A program made the position numbers and the translations under genes. DNA of 64,000 nt from Chitinophaga sp. CB10 (GTDB taxonomy: Bacteria; Bacteroidota; Bacteroidia; Chitinophagales; Chitinophagaceae), in assembly GCA_001870995.2 (NCBI GenBank), contig MLAV02000001.1, positions 762,509-826,508 of the forward strand. The letters are read 5' to 3'. Positions 1 to 8,037 of the stretch are shown here, one piece after another; position 1 is the stretch's first letter; the number at the start of each line of letters is the position of its first letter. The notes under the pieces were generated by a model. It saw only the letters and a program-made list of their open reading frames with translations, searched no databases and had not been told where the DNA came from.

Positions 1-199
1 TGAGTTGATACAGGGGGCCAGGCGCCTGGTCGTTCATTTCCAGCAGGAAGGTACGGGAAAGGCCCACCCGGTCAAACAGGTAAAGGTTGCGCACAAACAG
101 CGGCTCGTCAAACAAAGGCGGCTGCCGGTGCAGAATGGTAATGAGCAGTAATAATGCGTAACCACCAATTCCAAGTATCAGTAAAAGTCTTCGTTCCAT
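1..199 (-). CDS. N-terminus of a GT39-like membrane glycosyltransferase (partial)
   Basis: An open frame runs from an ATG at 199 on the minus strand off the left edge, so only the first 66 residues are seen. Residues 4-22 form one hydrophobic segment. It is followed by a region containing FDEPLFVRN and then a polar stretch ending in DQAPGPLYQL. A first membrane helix followed by an acidic pair (DE) in the first periplasmic loop is the arrangement of GT39/ArnT-like lipid-linked sugar transferases, where the acidic pair is catalytic. That is inference from a short fragment. The gene diverges from the receiver gene at 631 across a 430-bp gap, and the surface-polysaccharide genes downstream fit the assignment. 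Confidence 0.5.
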   Translation of the reverse strand, partial: MERRLLLILGIGGYALLLLITILHRQPPLFDEPLFVRNLYLFDRVGLSRTFLLEMNDQAPGPLYQL

Positions 200-630
200 A
201 GATATTATCAGGGATTTGGGATTGGAGATAACGGCATCAGGTATAATTGGGAGGGTAAAATTATAAATCAATATCAGTATTTCAAAATCAGCGGTGGGAA
301 TTTAATCGCTCGTACAACCCCGGTTTTAACACTTACGACTGAAATTGATGCATTCACCCGGAAAAAAATATCCTTCACAAAAAAGAAAGTATGTAAATTA
401 CAAAGAATTATAATTTTACACTCAATCTAAATCGCCTGGTTGTGGCGTCCTGATTTTTGAATAACAACCTATGACCCTGAGATCACCGTATCTCCGCAAG
501 TATCCTCCGAGAAACCACCTTTATTATCTGATATTTTCGACCACATCCCATTTAAAGCCTTCTCATGGTTGCGCTGCCGCATTGGCTGTATCCATGCTGA
601 CAATCCAAACCATTTAAACAAGAAGGTGGA
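200..630. other. Intergenic region between divergent genes, with an AT-rich imperfect palindrome
   Basis: This 431-bp gap contains no convincing gene. At 392-420 there is an imperfect inverted repeat (arms 392-400 and 411-420, one-base bulge), possibly an operator or a weak hairpin. An AGAAGGTGG stretch just before the ATG at 631 resembles a ribosome binding site. No clear TTTG/TAnnTTTG promoter pair was found for the gene at 631. Confidence 0.4.
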
Positions 631-1020
631 ATGAAAAAGAAAGTATTAATTATTGATGACAGCATACCTATCAGGTTTTTACTGGAAGCAATCTTCAGTA
701 AGAATTATCATGTGATTTCTGCGCAGGACGGACTGGTAGCTATGTCGTGGCTGGCCAAAGGAAACACACCGGACCTGATCATTACCGACTTACAAATGCC
801 TAATATAGACGGATATGAACTGATCCAGTTCCTGTCCGACAGCAACCTATACCGCGATATCCCTGTTGTCGTATTGTCCGCATGTAACGATGCCGATACC
901 ACCGCGACAGTCAACAGATACCAGAATGTTCAGGCTTTTTTCAGCAAACCGTTTGATCCCGTTCAGTTGTCGGCCTCCGTGGCGGATATCCTCAGCGGAC
1001 AACTGGCCGCTGCCTTTTAA
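631..1020 (+). CDS. Single-domain response regulator (CheY-like receiver)
   Basis: The 129-residue protein is a stand-alone receiver domain with no output domain. The acidic pair is D9/D10, the phosphoacceptor is D53 (TDLQMPNIDG), the switch serine is S83 and the conserved lysine is K106 (SKPFDP), so it should be phosphorylatable. No histidine kinase gene is adjacent. Only 33 bp separate it from the sugar-phosphate transferase at 1054, which itself carries a receiver-like domain without the aspartate, so this protein may control exopolysaccharide production. A purine-rich AGAAGGTGG lies just before the start codon. The family call is secure; the role in polysaccharide control is inference. 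Confidence 0.9.
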   Translation: MKKKVLIIDDSIPIRFLLEAIFSKNYHVISAQDGLVAMSWLAKGNTPDLIITDLQMPNIDGYELIQFLSDSNLYRDIPVVVLSACNDADTTATVNRYQNVQAFFSKPFDPVQLSASVADILSGQLAAAF

Positions 1021-1053
1021 AAGCTGATGATTGTTTAACGCCAAATCGTAATT

Positions 1054-2208
1054 ATGGGAACGTCTACACCTGGATTAACTCCTGTTACACCGATGAAACC
1101 TGTGCCTGAGAAAACAGAAACCGCTGTGATACGCCAACTGAACCCCGAAAAGATTGTCATCTTCGTCGGCAATACCTACCTGGATATCAGGGATACGCCC
1201 GGCAACTTCAAGTTCCTCGTCGTGCAGGACCTGCACGCTGCCCAGGCCGCCATCTCTGAAGTGCTGAATGTATTCCGGAAAATTCCGGCTGTCATCATCT
1301 ACCGTTTTAACAGCAAATACGAGCAGGAATGCGAACAGTGGGAACAGTATTTCAAGGACAACCAGATACTGCGCTCCATCCCGTTCTTCATGTACTCCGA
1401 ACAGGTGTCCGACCAGCTCAAAACCTTTGCCCGCAAATACAGCTTCATCGATGAGGTGATCACCCGCGAATGCCTCGTGCGTACCCTGGATAACAAGATC
1501 GCCTTCGTCAGCAAGTTCAAATACCTGAGCGTGATCACGCGCCAGGAAACGCCCGTGGAAGGCCGGCAGCAAGCCGCCAAATGGACCTTCGGCTATTTTC
1601 TGAAACGGGTGGTAGACGTAGTGGCCGCCAGTACGCTATTGCTCGTACTGCTGCCATTCCTCCTGCTCATCGCACTGGCCATCCGCATCGAGTCCAAAGG
1701 GCCGGTGCTGTACGCCGCCAAAAGAGCCGGCAGAAACTATAAGGTATTCCGCTTCTACAAGTTCCGCACCATGGTGCAGGACGCCGATAAAAAGCTGCAA
1801 CAGCTCTCGCACCTGAACCAGTACGGCAACAACGAAGGCGGCGCCGTATTCTACAAAGTTTCCAACGATCCCCGTATCACCCGCCTCGGGGCCTTCCTCC
1901 GCAACACCAGTATCGACGAGCTGCCCCAGCTGCTCAACGTGATAAAAGGAGATATGTCCCTCGTAGGCAACCGCCCCTTACCGCTCTACGAAGCCGCCTC
2001 GCTCACTACGGACGAATGGTCCCAGCGCTTCAACGCGCCGGCAGGCATCACCGGCCTGTGGCAGATCAGCAAGAGAGGTAACAAGGATATGTCCGTAGAG
2101 GAAAGGATAGGGCTGGATATCAGCTATGCCAACAAACATTCCTTCGGCTATGATATGTGGATCATGATGAATACTCCATTTGCCCTCGTGCAGAAAGAAA
2201 ACGTTTAG
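1054..2208 (+). CDS. Undecaprenyl-phosphate sugar-phosphate transferase with degenerate N-terminal receiver domain
   Basis: This 384-residue protein has two parts. Residues about 33-155 look like a receiver fold, but the expected phosphoacceptor strand reads AVIIYRF, with Tyr83 where Asp would sit. Residues 182-384 are a bacterial sugar transferase of the WcaJ/PglC type: one hydrophobic segment at 189-210, the motif KFRTM (236-240), the acidic motif SIDELPQ (286-292), GDMSLVGNRP (299-308) and GLWQ (334-337). Such enzymes move a sugar-1-phosphate from UDP-sugar to undecaprenyl phosphate and start a glycan repeat. It probably primes the polysaccharide made by the glycosyltransferases downstream. 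The pseudo-receiver may be a docking module for the receiver encoded just upstream. Substrate unknown. Confidence 0.88.
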   Translation: MGTSTPGLTPVTPMKPVPEKTETAVIRQLNPEKIVIFVGNTYLDIRDTPGNFKFLVVQDLHAAQAAISEVLNVFRKIPAVIIYRFNSKYEQECEQWEQYFKDNQILRSIPFFMYSEQVSDQLKTFARKYSFIDEVITRECLVRTLDNKIAFVSKFKYLSVITRQETPVEGRQQAAKWTFGYFLKRVVDVVAASTLLLVLLPFLLLIALAIRIESKGPVLYAAKRAGRNYKVFRFYKFRTMVQDADKKLQQLSHLNQYGNNEGGAVFYKVSNDPRITRLGAFLRNTSIDELPQLLNVIKGDMSLVGNRPLPLYEAASLTTDEWSQRFNAPAGITGLWQISKRGNKDMSVEERIGLDISYANKHSFGYDMWIMMNTPFALVQKENV

Positions 2209-2210
2209 GC

Positions 2211-3437
2211 ATGCCTGTTATAGAAGCCATTTTATTTGCCATACCGGCCCTGTGGGTAGCTTACAACCTGTTGTTCTGTATGGCAGCTTCCTTCAGCAGG
2301 AAAAAACAAGCGGACTACGCATCTCCCGCGCGCTATCACCGTTTCGCCATCCTGGTGCCGGCCTACCGGGAAGATGCCATTATTTTATCTACCGTACAAC
2401 AACACGAAGCCCTGCGCTACCCGCGCGAGGCTTTTGACATTGTCGTCATTGCGGACTCCCTGCAGCCTGCTACCATGGCGGCGCTGGCGGCCACCAGCGC
2501 CATTGTTGTGCCGGTGAGCTTCGAGAGAAGCACAAAGGCCAAAGCGCTGAATGCAGCTTTTGCGCAACTGCCGGAATCGTATGACGGCGCCATTATCAGC
2601 GATGCGGACAACCTGCTGGACCCCGACTTCCTCCTGAAAATGAACCGGGCCTTCCTGGACGGGCATCAGGTCATTCAGGCCCGCCGCGTAGCCAAAAACA
2701 TTGACTCCCCGTTTGCCATACTGGATACCGCCAATGAAATTATTGCCAACCACATCTACCGCAAAGGCAGTAACGCATTGGGCTTATCGTCGTCCGTCAT
2801 CGGCTCGGGAATGGTATTCCACTACCGGCTGATCAAACATATCATGTCGCAGATAGACGCCACCGGGGAAGATAAGATCCTGCAGATGATGATCGCGGAG
2901 AAAAAAGTCTTCCGCGAGCTGGGCCTGCCTGCGCAACCGATCTTGTATATGGAGCACGCCCTCGTGTTCGATGAAAAAATAGACAACCCCGCCGCCTTCG
3001 CCAAACAGCGCAAACGCTGGCTGGCAGCGCAGTACTCTTACCTCTGGCAGTACCGTGCCAACGGCTGGGCCGCGTTAAAGCAGGGGAATTTCGACTACCT
3101 GAACCTCTTCGTTTTTCATAACCTGATGCCGCCACGCATGCTGCTGTTGGCCTACCTGACTTTTATGCCCGTACTCTGCCTGGTATTGGGGCGCTATTTA
3201 ACGCTCCCTGTTACTTACTGGCTGGTTTTGTGGGCCCTCAACGCGTGCAGCCTGCTGCTGCCCATCCCGCGCAGGTTCTTTGCCCGCTATTTTGTACAGG
3301 CAGTGCTGAACCTGCCCCGCGCCATTGGTATTATGCTGGCCCTGCTGTTTCGCCTCAAAGGCGCTGAAAATACGTTTATACATACCAGTCACCACAAAAC
3401 CGCCATCAATAATCCCCTGGTAGATGCTGAAGGATAG
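2211..3437 (+). CDS. Membrane glycosyltransferase family 2 (processive type)
   Basis: The start at 2211 is preferred because it follows the previous stop by 2 bp and gives a proper N-terminal membrane segment; an in-frame ATG at 2157 lies inside the upstream gene. The 408-residue protein has an N-terminal hydrophobic helix (residues 3-25), a GT2 catalytic core with DADN (131-134) and QRKRW (266-270), and two or three C-terminal membrane helices after residue 300. The DxD plus QxxRW pattern is that of processive or membrane-bound GT2 enzymes such as hyaluronan- or poly-GlcNAc-synthase relatives. It very likely adds or polymerises sugars at the inner membrane. It overlaps the next gene by 14 bp, which suggests translational coupling. 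Confidence 0.85.
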   Translation: MPVIEAILFAIPALWVAYNLLFCMAASFSRKKQADYASPARYHRFAILVPAYREDAIILSTVQQHEALRYPREAFDIVVIADSLQPATMAALAATSAIVVPVSFERSTKAKALNAAFAQLPESYDGAIISDADNLLDPDFLLKMNRAFLDGHQVIQARRVAKNIDSPFAILDTANEIIANHIYRKGSNALGLSSSVIGSGMVFHYRLIKHIMSQIDATGEDKILQMMIAEKKVFRELGLPAQPILYMEHALVFDEKIDNPAAFAKQRKRWLAAQYSYLWQYRANGWAALKQGNFDYLNLFVFHNLMPPRMLLLAYLTFMPVLCLVLGRYLTLPVTYWLVLWALNACSLLLPIPRRFFARYFVQAVLNLPRAIGIMLALLFRLKGAENTFIHTSHHKTAINNPLVDAEG

Positions 3438-4317
3438 TCACATACCGCTCGTTTCCATCATTACGGTCAACTACAATAACCCGGTAGTCACGCAGGCATT
3501 GCTGGCCTCTATTCACCGGAACGACTATACGCATGTAGAGGTAATCGTGGTGGACAATGCTTCCGAAGAAGATCCCACGGCCCTGCTGCAGGAAGTGTAC
3601 CCGGCCGTGCGGGTGATCAGGAGCGAGCGTAACCGCGGCTTTGCCGGAGGCAACAATCTCGGCATCGCGGCAGCAAAAGGGGAATACCTGTTCCTGGTGA
3701 ATAATGATACGGAATTTACGCCCGGCCTCATCCAAGGCCTGCTGGCAGTGTTTGACGCGCATCCCGACGCCGGTATCGTGAGCCCGAAATTTCACTTTTA
3801 TTACCAGCCCGGCGTGATCGAATATGCCGGCTATCATAAAGTAGATGTGCTGACGGGCCGTAACAGCATGATAGGCCGCGGCGCCCGGGACGACGGGCAG
3901 TACACCGCCATTGCCGACACGGCCTATGCCCATGGCGGCGCCATGATGATGAAAAAAAGCATCATGGCCCGGGTAGGCCCGATGCCGGATATTTATTTCC
4001 TCTATTACGAGGAGCTCGACTGGTGCGAGCAATTCCGCAGGATGGGCTACCGCGTGTACTTCCAGCCTGCCGCGCTGATTTACCACAAAGAGTCCATGAC
4101 CACCGGTAAATACAGCGCGCTCAAAACCTATTACCTGACCCGCAACCGCATCCTGTTCATGCGCCGCAATGTGAAGTGGCCGCAGCTGCTGTTGTTCGCC
4201 GGATATTTTACCTGCATCACTATACCTAAAAATACGTTGACGTTTCTGCTGAAAAGAGAATGGAAGCACCTGCGCGCCTTCTGGAAAGGCGTTAGCTGGC
4301 ACCTCAAACCATTCTGA
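3424..4317 (+). CDS. Glycosyltransferase family 2 (rhamnosyltransferase-like)
   Basis: The 297-residue protein starts inside the end of the preceding glycosyltransferase gene (14-bp overlap). It opens with the GT2 strand VSIITVNYNN (residues 10-19), has VVDNAS (42-47), the glycine-rich RGFAGGNNLG (71-80) and the metal-binding NNDTE (93-97). A second acidic cluster, YYEELDWCEQFRR, lies near residue 200. This is the pattern of rhamnosyl- and galactofuranosyl-type GT2 proteins that extend O-antigen or capsule repeats. The C-terminus has a hydrophobic stretch around residues 250-275 that may bind the membrane. Donor and acceptor cannot be read from the sequence. Confidence 0.87.
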   Translation: MLKDSHIPLVSIITVNYNNPVVTQALLASIHRNDYTHVEVIVVDNASEEDPTALLQEVYPAVRVIRSERNRGFAGGNNLGIAAAKGEYLFLVNNDTEFTPGLIQGLLAVFDAHPDAGIVSPKFHFYYQPGVIEYAGYHKVDVLTGRNSMIGRGARDDGQYTAIADTAYAHGGAMMMKKSIMARVGPMPDIYFLYYEELDWCEQFRRMGYRVYFQPAALIYHKESMTTGKYSALKTYYLTRNRILFMRRNVKWPQLLLFAGYFTCITIPKNTLTFLLKREWKHLRAFWKGVSWHLKPF

Positions 4318-4331
4318 CAGCCTTTACTGCT

Positions 4332-5489
4332 ATGAGTTGTAACAGAAGAATTAAAGTCCTGGAAACTATTCACCAGGGCAAGGTAGGAGGTGGCGAACGC
4401 CATATACTCGACCTCGTGGCCCACCTCGATACCTCCCGGTTTGCACCGGTGGTACTCTCATTTACCGATGGCCCCATGGTGGATGCGCTGAAGCAAATGA
4501 ATATCCCCGTGCATGTTATCCACTCCACCAAAGCATTTGACTTCAGAATATGGAAAGCGGTGAAAACGCTGATCCTGGAAGAGGAAATTGACATCGTGCA
4601 TGTACACGGTACCCGCGCCAACACCAACATCCTCCCGGCTACGCGGGCGCTGGGCATTCCCGTGATTTATACGGTACATGGCTGGTCCTTCCACGAAGGC
4701 TTATCCTACCCGGTCCGCAAAGCGAGGATACTGATTGAAAAATGGATCACGCGCAATACCGGCATGAACATCACCGTTTCCGCCGCCAACCGGCAAACGG
4801 GTTTGAGGGCTTTCGGGAGATTTAAATCCCACGTGATCCGCAACGGGGTGAACCTGCAGCGATTCCATCCCGGGGTAAGCGACAATGGCCTGCGCGCTCA
4901 GTACGGCTTTACGGAAGAGGACATCGTGATCGGCTTCATTGTAAGGATGACTCACCAGAAGGACCCGCTGGGTATGATCCGCGCTTTTGCCGCCGCCCAT
5001 CAGCTGCATCCGCAGTTAAAACTCCTGATGATAGGCGAGGGGCCCTTGAAGTCCGCCGCAGTACAGCTTATCCGGGAACTCGGTATAGCCGGCGCCGTAG
5101 TGCTGGACGGCTTCCGCAGCGATGTGCCGGGCGTGTTGCAGGCTATCGACATCTATTGCCTGCCCTCCCTCTGGGAAGGCTATCCCATCGGCGTACTGGA
5201 AGCGATGGCAGTTGGCAAGCCCGTTATTGCCAGCGATGTGGATGGCACCCGCGAAGCATTTGACCATGAAGTCAGCGGCCTGCTCGTGCCGCCTAAAAAT
5301 ACGCCTGCCTTATGCGCCGCCATCTGCCGCCTGGCTGCGGACGAACCCCTGCGCAAACGCTTTGCCGCGGCTGCGCTGGAACGCGCCCGCGCGGACCATG
5401 GCATCACCACTATGACCCGCAAGGTGGAAGAGGTCTACAACAAAATGTTTGTACAGCACGAAATCGCCAAACCTGCGAGTGCCCAATAG
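4332..5489 (+). CDS. Glycosyltransferase family 4 (GT-B fold)
   Basis: The 385-residue protein has the N-terminal GT-B loop GKVGGGERH (residues 16-24) and the C-terminal donor-binding signature EGYPIGVLEAMAVGKPVIAS around residues 280-300, the EX7E motif of retaining GT4 enzymes. It follows the preceding GT2 gene by 14 bp and closes the plus-strand polysaccharide operon that begins at 631 or 1054. It ends one base before the end of the convergent GT14-like gene, leaving no room for a separate terminator. Acceptor and sugar are unknown. Confidence 0.9.
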   Translation: MSCNRRIKVLETIHQGKVGGGERHILDLVAHLDTSRFAPVVLSFTDGPMVDALKQMNIPVHVIHSTKAFDFRIWKAVKTLILEEEIDIVHVHGTRANTNILPATRALGIPVIYTVHGWSFHEGLSYPVRKARILIEKWITRNTGMNITVSAANRQTGLRAFGRFKSHVIRNGVNLQRFHPGVSDNGLRAQYGFTEEDIVIGFIVRMTHQKDPLGMIRAFAAAHQLHPQLKLLMIGEGPLKSAAVQLIRELGIAGAVVLDGFRSDVPGVLQAIDIYCLPSLWEGYPIGVLEAMAVGKPVIASDVDGTREAFDHEVSGLLVPPKNTPALCAAICRLAADEPLRKRFAAAALERARADHGITTMTRKVEEVYNKMFVQHEIAKPASAQ

Positions 5490-5490
5490 G

Positions 5491-6342
5491 TCAAACGGTT
5501 TGCTGCATCAGGCTGTCCGCCTGCTGCAATATATCCGGCGTGAGGGTGGTATCAAACTTACGGGCAAATAGTTTCCCGGAACCCAGCAGGTTCGGCAGGT
5601 CCGCATGGGTAAAGGTTTTTGGGCTGGGCTTTTTCTCCGACCAGTCAATATACCGCAGGTTGTCATGCGTTACTTTCTGCCGCCACTCCGGGTGATTCAT
5701 GATGATGGTATGGAAAATAAATTCGTCCGCCCCCCAGGTGTACTTGTAGTAACTGAGCAAGGCGGGATGGCTGTTGATGAAGTTGAGGCAGTAGCGCGCA
5801 CATTCTTCGCTCAGGCTCCACCACTGGCTGCCGCCGAAATGTTTGTACCCCAACGGCAACTTGCGCGCCGGCATCAGCCGGTTCACCCAGCGGGTCATGA
5901 AATATTTTCCCTTAAAGTGGAAGTCCTCGAAATGATATTGATCCAGCTTGCTGATCGTGGCCTGCACTTCCTGCTCCGGCATGATGTCCATAAACTCCTT
6001 GCCCTGGTGTACAGTAAAAAAATCGAATATCTCCTGCATGGGGCGCAGGGGATAATCCAGCCCGGAGAGCAAACTGATGTTTACATACCTGCGCCGGCTG
6101 TTCAGCGCAACCTCCAGCAGGTTTAAGGTGGCGCGCACAAGGCTGAAGCCTGCCCAGTTCACTTTTACCCGGGAGGGGATGAAATAGACCTGGCTCAGTT
6201 GCGTGCAGGGCCAGTAATCCTGCAGGTCGGCCTTCGCGTCGAGGTGAACGTAGCAGTCCACCAGCGGATGCGCCAGGCGGGAGAGTAGTTGGTGTAGTTG
6301 CTCCGGGTTCTTATGAGCCAGGATGAGGAACGCTAAACGCAT
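5491..6342 (-). CDS. Core-2/I-branching beta-1,6-N-acetylglucosaminyltransferase family protein (GT14-like)
   Basis: The 283-residue protein begins MRLAFLILAHKNPEQLHQLL and continues with VDCYVHLDAKAD, a VNWAGFSLVRATL segment and NISLLSGLDYPL. These are the usual landmarks of the bacterial core-2/I-branching (GT14) family, which relates to xylosyl- and GlcNAc-transferases. There is no signal peptide or membrane span, so it is probably cytoplasmic. It lies 7 bp downstream of the flippase gene on the same strand, so the two are probably cotranscribed and act in the same glycan pathway as the plus-strand genes they converge on. Confidence 0.85.
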   Translation of the reverse strand: MRLAFLILAHKNPEQLHQLLSRLAHPLVDCYVHLDAKADLQDYWPCTQLSQVYFIPSRVKVNWAGFSLVRATLNLLEVALNSRRRYVNISLLSGLDYPLRPMQEIFDFFTVHQGKEFMDIMPEQEVQATISKLDQYHFEDFHFKGKYFMTRWVNRLMPARKLPLGYKHFGGSQWWSLSEECARYCLNFINSHPALLSYYKYTWGADEFIFHTIIMNHPEWRQKVTHDNLRYIDWSEKKPSPKTFTHADLPNLLGSGKLFARKFDTTLTPDILQQADSLMQQTV

Positions 6343-6349
6343 GAGGTAT

Positions 6350-7690
6350 TCATTTTTTTACCAGTTGTAGTTTTGCAGGGATCTTCTCCAGTATCTGTAT
6401 GCAGGCTGTCCAGCCTTGTTGTAGTATATCCTTGACCGTTATATCGAGTTGCTTTTTCAAACAATAATAGCCGAATACGATGCCCGCCACGAGGTTCAGG
6501 AAGGAGGCGGCCGCCACGGCCCGCAGGTCCATGAAGAGCCAGATAAAGAGGACGTCTCCCGCGACGTTGATGCCCAGCTTCAGGAGGTTCTTATAGAAGT
6601 TGAGATGCGGCTTGTTCATCATGTCCAGCGTAACGCCCACGAAGCGGTCCATCGGGTAGAGGATAGCCGAACTCAAAAAGATGGCGACAACCGGCAGGGC
6701 CACCAGGTACTCTTTCCCCGCCAGCAGGATGATGAGGGGATGAATAAAGAGGAGCAGGCCTATGATGAAAGGCAGTATCAGGAAGGTGATGGCGCCGGTA
6801 TATTTACAAAAGGTCTGGGCAATGGCCGCGGGGTCGTTCCGGTTAGCCGCGCTGCTCAGCGTTGGCTGCGCCGTAGCGGCAAAGCTCCGCAATATGATCT
6901 CGATCACTTCCATGAATTTTTGCGGAATGCTGTAAATGGCCACCGCCGCGGGGTTGATCAGGGTGCGGATAAAGAAGTTATCCGAATATGGAATAAACGT
7001 GGATGCCGCCATACTGCCTACTATCATCCTCCCATATACGAAAAGGGATTTTACTTCCGCCATACCCCTGAAGCGGAGGGCCCGGATGCCCGTCCACCGG
7101 TGCGCGAGGCAGTAAATACTCGTCGCCAGCATGGCGGCGCCATAGGCGCAGGTCACCATCCACAAAGCGGAATGGCCGGTAAAATGCATCACCGTAATCA
7201 GCAGCAGGAAACTGGCATTTTGCAAAATGCGTATCTGCACAATTTTATCAAACTGGCGTTTGGCCTGCAACAGCCAGGTGGCGAAGTTCAGCGGTAAGGA
7301 AAGCAGCAGGATGACCCCCAGGCAACGTAAGAAGAACTGCCAGTCCTGATCCAGGAAACGGCCGCCTGCTCCCAGCACAAGTACGCTGATCAGCAGGAAT
7401 CCCAACGTAATGGCAATGGCCAGGTACCACGCGCTGCCGCAAACCTTCCGCGCGATGACGGCAGGAGCGCCCGCGTAAAACTTAATCAGCCCGGATTGCA
7501 ATAAGCCTGTCCTGATCTGATCCAGCAGGTTATACGTCACCTGGAAAAATACCCATTCCCCGAAAGTCGCTTCCGGTAAGGTCCTTACCAGCAACGAAAA
7601 GGAGAGGATATTAAAAAATGCCGAAACCACATTCCCCAGCAAAGATTGAAAATGATGATTCCTGATTACACTCATCAGCCTGGATGCCAT
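6350..7690 (-). CDS. Polysaccharide flippase (Wzx/MATE-like oligosaccharide exporter)
   Basis: The 446-residue protein is almost entirely hydrophobic, with roughly 12 predicted membrane helices, and begins with a polar stretch followed by the segment VVSAFFNILSFSLLVRTLPE. This N-terminus (a first helix followed by an LPE-A-FG-type turn) is characteristic of the Wzx/MOP oligosaccharide flippases that move undecaprenyl-linked repeat units across the inner membrane. Sitting with an initiating transferase and several glycosyltransferases, it is the natural exporter of the cluster. No Wzy polymerase was seen inside the window. The ATG at 7690 faces the AT-rich gap before 8038. Confidence 0.85.
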   Translation of the reverse strand: MASRLMSVIRNHHFQSLLGNVVSAFFNILSFSLLVRTLPEATFGEWVFFQVTYNLLDQIRTGLLQSGLIKFYAGAPAVIARKVCGSAWYLAIAITLGFLLISVLVLGAGGRFLDQDWQFFLRCLGVILLLSLPLNFATWLLQAKRQFDKIVQIRILQNASFLLLITVMHFTGHSALWMVTCAYGAAMLATSIYCLAHRWTGIRALRFRGMAEVKSLFVYGRMIVGSMAASTFIPYSDNFFIRTLINPAAVAIYSIPQKFMEVIEIILRSFAATAQPTLSSAANRNDPAAIAQTFCKYTGAITFLILPFIIGLLLFIHPLIILLAGKEYLVALPVVAIFLSSAILYPMDRFVGVTLDMMNKPHLNFYKNLLKLGINVAGDVLFIWLFMDLRAVAAASFLNLVAGIVFGYYCLKKQLDITVKDILQQGWTACIQILEKIPAKLQLVKK

Positions 7691-8037
7691 ACGATTAACT
7701 ATAATAAAGAACCTGTAACGCAGTGTGACGGCTGCTTTTCAAGTCCGGGATTATCAATATTGTGCAGGCTTTATAAACAGGATATAGTTGGAGTTGGCGG
7801 CAAGATACAATTTTTTTTAAAATTAGATGATTTTAATTTCTAATAAAATAATTAAATAATATGTTGGAATTCCGCCAGTTGAATATATTAAAAATTTATG
7901 CTTTATGATTTTTGGGTATATATATGAAAAAAAATTACTATTTGTTTATGAAAATTATCTTTCTTTGTACTGTACTTATTAACCTCGTACGCCTAAAATC
8001 GTAAACATATCAGGGAAAAACTTTACCAGTCTTTACT
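7691..8037. other. AT-rich divergent intergenic region
   Basis: This 347-bp stretch separates the flippase (minus) and the secreted esterase (plus). It is distinctly AT-rich, especially 7800-7960, unlike the coding DNA on either side. A TATCTTTC element at 7956-7963 resembles the Bacteroidota -7 box, but no TTTG lies at the expected distance. I see no gene or RNA in it. Confidence 0.4.

Noticed and set aside
3406..4302. 298-codon minus-strand frame opposite the GT2 gene
   Set aside because: Antisense shadow; the plus-strand gene has the complete GT2 motifs and operon position.
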